6,715 bases of DNA from positions 1-6,715 of the forward strand of contig JAIXZQ010000205.1 in assembly GCA_027489475.1 (NCBI GenBank), in the 5' to 3' direction. Source of the stretch: Methylophilus sp. GTDB lineage: Bacteria > Pseudomonadota > Gammaproteobacteria > Burkholderiales > Methylophilaceae. Under the pieces are notes generated by a model, which saw nothing but the letters and a program-made list of their open reading frames with translations, had not been told where the DNA came from and made no database searches. Positions 1-6,715 of the stretch are shown piece after piece. Numbering within the stretch: position 1 is the first letter of the stretch; every line of letters begins with the position of its first letter. A program made the position numbers and the translations under genes.

Positions 1-237
1 CACGATGATGCTGAGTAATTGGCTGGCATAGCAGGCAAATGCCACCTCTGGCACGGCGATGCTGGTCATGCCTGCCCCCATTCTGGCGGCTGCCAATGCG
101 GCTAGTCTGGCGGCACCCGTCATCGGGTAACCCCCTAATAGCATCAACGTTCCACGGCTGTATTTGTGACTATGGGCATGTGGCTGCGGCAGGCAGTGCA
201 GCCAATGACGGGGGTGGTTAATCTCAACATTTTGCAT
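1..237 (-). CDS. nnrD: NAD(P)H-hydrate dehydratase (NnrD/YjeF C-terminal-domain family), N-terminal part
   Basis: The minus strand reads an uninterrupted frame from an ATG at 237-235 to the left edge, giving 79 residues; the C-terminus lies outside the window. Residues 24-29 read HKYSRG, residues 35-43 read GGYPMTGAA, and a GAG follows near 54-56. This is the start of the ribokinase-like fold of ADP/ATP-dependent NAD(P)H-hydrate dehydratases. Family members repair hydrated NAD(P)H in the cytoplasm using ADP or ATP. Only about 23 residues precede the domain, so no N-terminal epimerase (YjeF_N/NnrE) domain is fused here. The frame stays open upstream to another ATG at 315-313, which would add 26 residues. 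Neither start has a clear Shine-Dalgarno, and the longer one overlaps the pyrG -35 element, so I prefer 237. The gene is divergent from pyrG. The family call is fairly sure; the symbol is less so because the catalytic C-terminal part is not visible. Confidence 0.8.
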   Translation of the reverse strand, partial: MQNVEINHPRHWLHCLPQPHAHSHKYSRGTLMLLGGYPMTGAARLAALAAARMGAGMTSIAVPEVAFACYASQLLSIIV

Positions 238-314
238 AGCGACTATTGTATGTGTTGGCCCCAGCTTTGACGAGTCTAGACGGTATTTGGCGCGACATTT
301 CTCGCCGCCGTTCA

Positions 315-2024
<1,710 letters not shown>

Positions 2025-2071
2025 GCAACCGTCAGTTAATATCTCCCGCTTGCAATGTGCACGCGCAACTT

Positions 2072-2076
2072 GAGGA
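2072..2076 (+). promoter_or_regulatory. Ribosome binding site of kdsA
   Basis: GAGGA lies 6 nt before the ATG at 2083. This is a good Shine-Dalgarno match and fixes the start of kdsA. Confidence 0.75.
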
Positions 2077-2082
2077 AACACC

Positions 2083-2928
2083 ATGAAATTATGTGGCTTT
2101 GATGTCGGTTTGGAGCATCCGCTGTTTTTGATTGCGGGCCCTTGCGTTATCGAATCAAAACAAATGGCGATTGATACGGCCGGGCAACTCAGAGAAATTG
2201 CTGCCCGGGTTGGCGTACCCTTCATTTATAAGTCGTCTTATGACAAAGCGAATCGCAGTTCTACCAAAACCTTTCGTGGCTTTGGCATGGAAGAAGGGCT
2301 AAAGATTCTTGATGAGGTGCGCGCGCAAATCGGGGTGCCAGTGTTAACCGATGTGCATACCGAAGCGCAAGTGCCGCATGTGGCGGCCGTGGTGGATGTG
2401 TTGCAAACCCCAGCCTTCTTGTGTCGCCAAACCGATTTTATCGTGGCCTGTGCGCAATCGGGCAAACCGGTCAATATCAAAAAAGGCCAGTTTTTAGCGC
2501 CGGGTGACATGAAACAAGTGGTCAACAAAGCCAAAGAAGCCAATGGCGGCATAGACAATATTATGGTCTGTGAGCGTGGTGCTTCTTTTGGCTATAACAC
2601 CCTGATTTCAGACATGCGTGGCCTCGCCATCATGCGCGAGACACAGTGTCCGGTGGTGTTTGATGCCACCCACTCGGTACAACAACCGGGCGGGCAGGGT
2701 GACAAAAGTGGTGGTCAACGCGAGTTTGTGCCGGTATTGGCGCGCGCAGCGGTGGCTAGTGGGATTGCAGGGGTATTTATGGAAACCCATCCAGACCCCA
2801 GCGTGGCGCTGTCTGATGGCCCCAATGCTTGGCCATTAGCCAAGATGGAAGACCTGCTACACCTGCTGGTTGACTTGGATAAGCTGGTGAAAAAAGCTGG
2901 CTTTGCCGAACAGACATTGGCACGCTAA
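2083..2928 (+). CDS. kdsA: 3-deoxy-D-manno-octulosonate 8-phosphate synthase, metal-dependent class
   Basis: KdsA condenses phosphoenolpyruvate with arabinose 5-phosphate to give Kdo-8-phosphate, the precursor of the Kdo sugars of LPS inner core, in the cytoplasm. The 281 residues match the family length and form one TIM barrel. Conserved segments include [11 protein letters not shown] (50-60), AFLCRQTD (111-118), [11 protein letters not shown] (131-141) and ERGASFGYN (164-172). The metal ligands of the Aquifex-type class are all recognisable: Cys21 in AGPCVIES, His197 in FDATHSVQ, Glu234 in FMETHPDP and Asp245 in LSDGPN. The E. coli metal-independent enzyme has Asn in place of the Cys, so this one is predicted to need a divalent metal. 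The loop [10 protein letters not shown] (202-211) also follows the metal-dependent pattern. It sits between pyrG and eno; enolase makes its substrate PEP and CTP is used to activate Kdo, which is a sensible grouping. Confidence 0.96.
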   Translation: MKLCGFDVGLEHPLFLIAGPCVIESKQMAIDTAGQLREIAARVGVPFIYKSSYDKANRSSTKTFRGFGMEEGLKILDEVRAQIGVPVLTDVHTEAQVPHVAAVVDVLQTPAFLCRQTDFIVACAQSGKPVNIKKGQFLAPGDMKQVVNKAKEANGGIDNIMVCERGASFGYNTLISDMRGLAIMRETQCPVVFDATHSVQQPGGQGDKSGGQREFVPVLARAAVASGIAGVFMETHPDPSVALSDGPNAWPLAKMEDLLHLLVDLDKLVKKAGFAEQTLAR

Positions 2929-2948
2929 CTTGACCTTTTAAGGTCAAG
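2929..2948 (+). promoter_or_regulatory. Perfect 20-bp palindrome directly after the kdsA stop
   Basis: CTTGACC, six bases TTTTAA, then GGTCAAG form a self-complementary 20-mer beginning at the first base after the kdsA TAA. As RNA it can fold into a short hairpin at the kdsA 3' end, but no T-run follows, so it is not a convincing intrinsic terminator. As DNA it resembles a dimeric regulator operator with TGACC/GGTCA half sites. Its role is unknown. Confidence 0.5.
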
Positions 2949-2974
2949 CCGAGTGTTGCGGGTGAATACAGGCT

Positions 2975-2980
2975 TATACT
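2975..2980 (+). promoter_or_regulatory. Possible -10 element of an eno promoter
   Basis: TATACT matches five of six bases of the sigma70 -10 consensus. The best hexamers at the proper upstream distance (around 2952-2958, GTGTTG) are poor -35 matches. A transcript from here would have about 70 nt of leader before eno. This is a weak prediction; eno may also be read through from pyrG-kdsA. Confidence 0.3.
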
Positions 2981-3014
2981 GGCTTGGTTGACTGCTGTTT
3001 TGTCTGTGCACTGC

Positions 3015-4344
<1,330 letters not shown>

Positions 4345-4362
4345 TTTGCGGCCAGACGTGCT

Positions 4363-4749
4363 GTGCGTAAGCTGACGCTGGTGTTACTGCTGCTGATTGC
4401 CCTGCTGCAATATCCATTGTGGCTGGGCAAAGGCAGTTGGTTACGCGTCTGGCAATATTCACAGCAAATTGAAACCCACGAAAAGCGCAACGCCTATTAT
4501 CGGCAACGTAACGAAACCTTGCGTGCCGAAGTCCGTGATCTTAAACAAGGTCAGTCAGCCGTTGAAGAGCGTGCACGCAGCGAACTGGGGTTGGTCAAGC
4601 AAGATGAAGTGTTTTTTCAAGTGATTCAAAAAAAACCGAATCCTCCAACGGGCAACGCGCACAGTGAAACTACGGCCAAGCCTGCGGCTGCACAGTCGGT
4701 AAGCGCATCCCCTGAAGCTGTTTCAGCGCCCTCCAACAGCCCGCCTTAA
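4363..4749 (+). CDS. ftsB: Cell division protein FtsB (divisome coiled-coil subunit)
   Basis: FtsB is a bitopic inner-membrane protein that joins FtsQ and FtsL to form the complex that activates septal peptidoglycan synthesis. The 128 residues begin MRKLTLVLLLLIALLQYPLW, a short cytoplasmic end and one transmembrane helix (about 4-20) very like E. coli FtsB. A periplasmic coiled coil follows (about 32-63), with the conserved block AVEERARSELGLVKQDEVFF (66-85). The tail from about 91 is rich in Ala, Pro and Ser and looks disordered; it makes the protein about 25 residues longer than the E. coli version. The start is GTG with no clear Shine-Dalgarno, 18 nt after the eno stop and in the same reading frame, with no in-frame ATG upstream. 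Translation is therefore probably coupled to eno. The eno-ftsB pairing is conserved widely. Confidence rests on both sequence and context. Confidence 0.94.
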   Translation: MRKLTLVLLLLIALLQYPLWLGKGSWLRVWQYSQQIETHEKRNAYYRQRNETLRAEVRDLKQGQSAVEERARSELGLVKQDEVFFQVIQKKPNPPTGNAHSETTAKPAAAQSVSASPEAVSAPSNSPP

Positions 4750-4780
4750 TTAATGCGTTGTGCTTAGCAATCAAACAAGC

Positions 4781-4812
4781 AAAAAAACAGGCGCGATTGC
4801 GCCTGTTTTTTT
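4781..4812. terminator. Bidirectional rho-independent terminator between ftsB and ygfZ
   Basis: CAGGCGC (4788-4794), loop GATT, and GCGCCTG (4799-4805) form a 7-bp GC-rich stem. Seven A residues on the left (4781-4787) and seven T residues on the right (4806-4812) flank it, so a U-tract is produced on either strand. It lies in the gap between the convergent ftsB and ygfZ ends and should stop transcripts from both directions. Confidence 0.93.
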
Positions 4813-4833
4813 ATCTGGCTGGCGTCATAAACG

Positions 4834-5886
4834 TTAACTCAATGCATAGGGCAGCGGTTCGAAATGCAGCGGGAGGCCTTGCCACGTGATAGCGCCAGCA
4901 TCTTTGGCTTCCAGTCTGCATTCGGCCAACAGCCACCAGCCATCCGCGCCGTTTGGCGCAACACGCACCAACTGGCCAGCGTTTTGTTGTTGATTGTCTA
5001 GTAAATCATCCCCAGGCTGAGGCGCCTGTGGGCTAGCTGGCAGACGCGCCAACAAGGTGCGGCGTTTGACTTTGCCCAGATAATGGGTGCGTGCCACGAT
5101 TTCTTGACCGGTATAACAGCCTTTTTTAAAGTTAATGCCGTGTAGCGCGTCCAGATTCACCATTTGTGGCACAAATTGTTCACGCGTGGCGCTGACAATC
5201 TGCGGGATGCCAGCTTGTATTTCTAGGGCTTCCCATAGTGCGCTAGACGCCAAGTGCAAGCCTTTTAACAACTGCGTACCCACCGCGGCGGCCTGTTCAG
5301 CAGACACCAATAGTAATGCGCGTGTGAGTCCTGCTGCAGTCGGCAAGCCTATGGTCAGGCCATGTTCGGTGGCTATTAACTGATGCGGTTGTGTTGGCCA
5401 CGACCATGTGGTCAGCCCAGATGCAGAAAAATCAGGTGCGGAGAAATCAGGTGCTGCCACGCCAAAAGCTAATAGCCGCTCGCTGGCATCTTCAATCTGC
5501 ACCTTGCTGCGCAAGACATACATGCGCAGGCGTTTAATCAAATCAGGTACCAATGCGCGGTCGCATAGCAACATAATCTTATCGTCGTGTTGGGCGGCAT
5601 AAAAAATTGCCAATAGACGGCCTTTAGCGGTGCAATAGCCGGTAAATTGCGCGCCTGCGCTCAATTGATTAATATCATTGGTCAATTGGCCTTGCAAAAA
5701 TGCATGGCGGTCTTCACCCGTAACCACAATCACGCCTAACTGCGAACACGCATGCAGCGTGTGGCGCGTATCCAATGGCGACTGGGAGGCCACTGCGTTG
5801 GAGGCAAGCTCAGGTTCACCGCTGGCGCTAATACGCAAACCCAGTTGGTTAAACACCGTTTGCCAAGCAAGGGAGGGGGAAGACAT
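4834..5886 (-). CDS. ygfZ: Folate-binding protein YgfZ (Fe-S cluster assembly/repair factor)
   Basis: YgfZ is a cytoplasmic GcvT-like protein that binds tetrahydrofolate and supports the activity of several Fe-S enzymes. The 350-residue product carries the family signature KGCYTGQE at 255-262 with its invariant Cys257, followed by IVARTHYLGKVKRR. The N-terminal half contains FLQGQLTNDI (63-72) and the YCTAKGR segment (84-90), both typical of the GcvT/YgfZ fold. The last 75 residues form the beta-rich C-terminal domain. It is somewhat longer than E. coli YgfZ (326). Part of the extra length is an imperfect duplication, APDFS-APDFS-ASG around 145-157, encoded by a 15-bp tandem repeat. The ATG at 5886-5884 is supported by AAGGA 8 nt upstream. 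It is convergent with ftsB across a shared terminator and divergent from a ygfX-like gene. Confidence 0.93.
   Translation of the reverse strand: MSSPSLAWQTVFNQLGLRISASGEPELASNAVASQSPLDTRHTLHACSQLGVIVVTGEDRHAFLQGQLTNDINQLSAGAQFTGYCTAKGRLLAIFYAAQHDDKIMLLCDRALVPDLIKRLRMYVLRSKVQIEDASERLLAFGVAAPDFSAPDFSASGLTTWSWPTQPHQLIATEHGLTIGLPTAAGLTRALLLVSAEQAAAVGTQLLKGLHLASSALWEALEIQAGIPQIVSATREQFVPQMVNLDALHGINFKKGCYTGQEIVARTHYLGKVKRRTLLARLPASPQAPQPGDDLLDNQQQNAGQLVRVAPNGADGWWLLAECRLEAKDAGAITWQGLPLHFEPLPYALS
5426..5455. repeat. 15-bp tandem duplication inside ygfZ
   Basis: Two adjacent 15-bp units, GAAAAATCAGGTGCG (5426-5440) and GAGAAATCAGGTGCT (5441-5455), differ at two positions. On the coding strand each adds five residues (APDFS), so the frame is kept. 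It most likely sits in a loop of the YgfZ N-terminal region and could vary in copy number between strains. Confidence 0.8.
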
Positions 5887-5894
5887 GAAGGGGT

Positions 5895-5899
5895 TCCTT
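5895..5899 (-). promoter_or_regulatory. Ribosome binding site of ygfZ
   Basis: Read on the minus strand this is AAGGA, ending 8 nt before the ATG at 5886-5884. It supports the chosen ygfZ start. Confidence 0.65.
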
Positions 5900-5951
5900 T
5901 CGTGCAGTGGGGATAACGTGGGGAGGGCAAGATTACGCCCACACGCTCATT

Positions 5952-6473
5952 ATGCGTAAGCCTATTTTAGCAAGTGGTATCACCTTGCGCTTACATTCTT
6001 CATGCTGGTTATGGGGATGGTGCACCGCCTTTTCAATAGGGGTGGTGGGCTGTCTGTATGCATGCTTGCCTTGGACATGGGCGACGGTCCTATGTCTGGC
6101 CTATGCAGCTAGTTTTGCTTGGTATTGGACACAGTGGCCGGGCACGGCTTGGCCAACAAGCATACATACTTGTGAGGTGGACGTGCATGGACAGTTTATT
6201 CTGACCAATGCCGCCGGGCAACGTTGGCAGTGCAGCGTTGCGGAGGACAGTGTGGTGCACCCGTGGTTGCTGGCGTTGCATCTACAAGCCTATACGCGCT
6301 TAGAGGCTGACGCGCCCAAAAAGCTAGACAGGCCTATGCAAGCTGTCTTCTGCCATCAACCAGCCTGGTTGTTAATTTTAGCCGATCAGGTCAGCACGCA
6401 AGCCGATAAAGAGGCGCTCAAGGCTTTGCGCGTCTGGCTGCGATGGGGGCGGGCTGAGGGAAACACAGGATGA
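5952..6473 (+). CDS. YgfX/CptA-like two-helix inner-membrane protein
   Basis: The 173-residue product has the architecture of the YgfX (CptA) family. A short N-terminal segment ITLRLHSSCW (10-19) resembles the family's LRPS-like entry. Two hydrophobic helices follow at about 18-39 and 43-61, then a cytoplasmic beta-rich domain (about 74-145, with GQFILTNAAGQRWQ and PAWLLILADQ). The end ALKALRVWLRWG (158-166) closely matches the family's C-terminal signature. In E. coli ygfX is encoded with sdhE, divergent from ygfZ, and has been reported to affect cell shape through MreB/FtsZ. Here it is likewise divergent from ygfZ but no sdhE lies between. Start choice is uncertain: an in-frame GTG at 5907 would add 15 residues, and neither start has a well-spaced Shine-Dalgarno (GGGAGGG at 5921-5927 is 24 nt from the ATG). 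Similarity is to the family pattern only, so no symbol is given. Confidence 0.7.
   Translation: MRKPILASGITLRLHSSCWLWGWCTAFSIGVVGCLYACLPWTWATVLCLAYAASFAWYWTQWPGTAWPTSIHTCEVDVHGQFILTNAAGQRWQCSVAEDSVVHPWLLALHLQAYTRLEADAPKKLDRPMQAVFCHQPAWLLILADQVSTQADKEALKALRVWLRWGRAEGNTG
5964..5972 (-). promoter_or_regulatory. Possible extended -10 promoter of ygfZ
   Basis: On the minus strand this reads TGCTAAAAT, an extended -10 motif (TGN plus TAAAAT). No good -35 hexamer is present at 16-18 bp. Transcription would start near 5957 and give a leader of about 70 nt before ygfZ. It lies inside the first codons of the divergent ygfX-like gene, so the two transcripts would overlap at their 5' ends. Confidence 0.3.
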
Positions 6474-6496
6474 GCGCTCACCATTGCGACTTGCCC

Positions 6497-6531
6497 CATT
6501 CAAGCGGCCTATAAAATACAGCGATTGAATG
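6497..6531. repeat. Inverted repeat between convergent gene ends
   Basis: CATTCAA (6497-6503) and TTGAATG (6525-6531) are perfectly complementary arms separated by 21 bp. The repeat lies in the 67-bp gap between the end of the ygfX-like gene and the stop of the minus-strand gene. It is AT-rich with no adjacent T-run, so it is at best a weak terminator for either side. Confidence 0.3.
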
Positions 6532-6540
6532 CTGCACCGT

Positions 6541-6715
6541 TTATTGGAAATGATTGTCGTGTGCGACTGACTCCGCTTTGACCGAGAAACGATTACGTAT
6601 ATCGTTACTGTAGATGCGTAGATTGTGTTTGATTTGCCGTAAGGGGTGACGGCTGGCATAGGTACCCAAAAGGCATAAACCGGCTAAGGTGGCAAACAGC
6701 CAACTTAACGGCAGC
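6541..6715 (-). CDS. Unidentified membrane protein, C-terminal 57 residues
   Basis: A minus-strand frame enters from the right edge (first full codon 6714-6712) and runs 57 codons to a TAA at 6543-6541. It reads LPLSWLFATLAGLCLLGTYA, a clear transmembrane helix (residues 1-20 of the visible part). A basic juxtamembrane stretch SRHPLRQIKHNLRIYSNDIR follows, and then a short polar end finishing HDNHFQ. Positive charges right after the helix suggest a cytoplasmic C-terminus. I do not recognise the family. The frame is convergent with the ygfX-like gene, and no competing longer frame explains this stretch better. With the N-terminus missing, gene status rests on the clean helix-plus-basic-tail composition. 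Confidence 0.55.
   Translation of the reverse strand, partial: LPLSWLFATLAGLCLLGTYASRHPLRQIKHNLRIYSNDIRNRFSVKAESVAHDNHFQ

Noticed and set aside
39..221. Plus-strand 60-codon open frame near the left end
   Set aside because: It lies opposite the NAD(P)H-hydrate dehydratase frame, which has recognisable motifs; this frame shows none.
267..272. TTGACG as a -35 element for pyrG
   Set aside because: No -10-like hexamer lies at a workable distance; the pair at 315/338 has an exact 17-bp spacer and better overall fit.
2988..2993. TTGACT as a -35 element for eno
   Set aside because: No acceptable -10 hexamer occurs 16-18 bp downstream (the region reads CTGCTG).
6470..6514. Short frame (14 codons) whose ATG overlaps the ygfX-like stop as ATGA
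   Set aside because: The stop-start overlap looks like translational coupling, but 14 codons with no motif is most likely chance.
6378..6659. Minus-strand 93-codon frame across the end of the ygfX-like gene and the gap beyond
   Set aside because: It overlaps the well-formed C-terminus of the ygfX-like gene, has no recognisable motif, and conflicts with the membrane-protein frame that ends at 6541.

Overview
This window is an ordinary chromosomal housekeeping segment from a Gram-negative bacterium, most likely a betaproteobacterium. The order pyrG-kdsA-eno-ftsB on one strand is typical of that class. The residue signatures and moderate GC content would suit a Methylophilaceae-type methylotroph, but the family assignment is inference from memory of gene order and protein style, not a search result. 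The presence of kdsA and ftsB shows an outer membrane with Kdo-containing LPS and a standard divisome.

Layout from left to right. Positions 1-237 (minus strand) hold the N-terminal 79 codons of a stand-alone NAD(P)H-hydrate dehydratase (NnrD / YjeF C-terminal-domain type), which runs off the left edge. A 143-bp divergent spacer follows, carrying a good sigma70-type promoter for pyrG. The plus-strand block is pyrG (CTP synthase, 381-2024), kdsA (Kdo-8-phosphate synthase of the metal-dependent class, 2083-2928), a 129-bp leader with inverted and direct repeats, eno (enolase, 3058-4344), and ftsB (GTG start, 4363-4749). A strong bidirectional terminator at 4781-4812 closes this block and also serves the convergent minus-strand ygfZ (folate-binding, KGCYTGQE motif, 4834-5886). 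Directly divergent from ygfZ, 65 bp away, is a YgfX/CptA-like two-TM membrane protein (5952-6473). The right edge holds the C-terminal 57 residues of an unidentified minus-strand membrane protein (stop at 6541-6543).

Functionally the plus-strand genes supply CTP, Kdo-8-P (Kdo is later activated with CTP), phosphoenolpyruvate (the enolase product and a KdsA substrate), and a septal divisome component. The cluster therefore links glycolysis, nucleotide supply, envelope synthesis and division. YgfZ supports Fe-S cluster enzymes. The neighbouring YgfX homologue belongs to a family linked in enterobacteria to SdhE and to cell morphology.

I found no mobile element, CRISPR array, tRNA or rRNA, and no convincing previously undescribed system. 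The points worth a second look are modest: the operator-like palindromes in the kdsA-eno gap, a 15-bp tandem duplication inside ygfZ, the sdhE-less ygfZ/ygfX divergent pair, and the unidentified membrane protein at the right edge.
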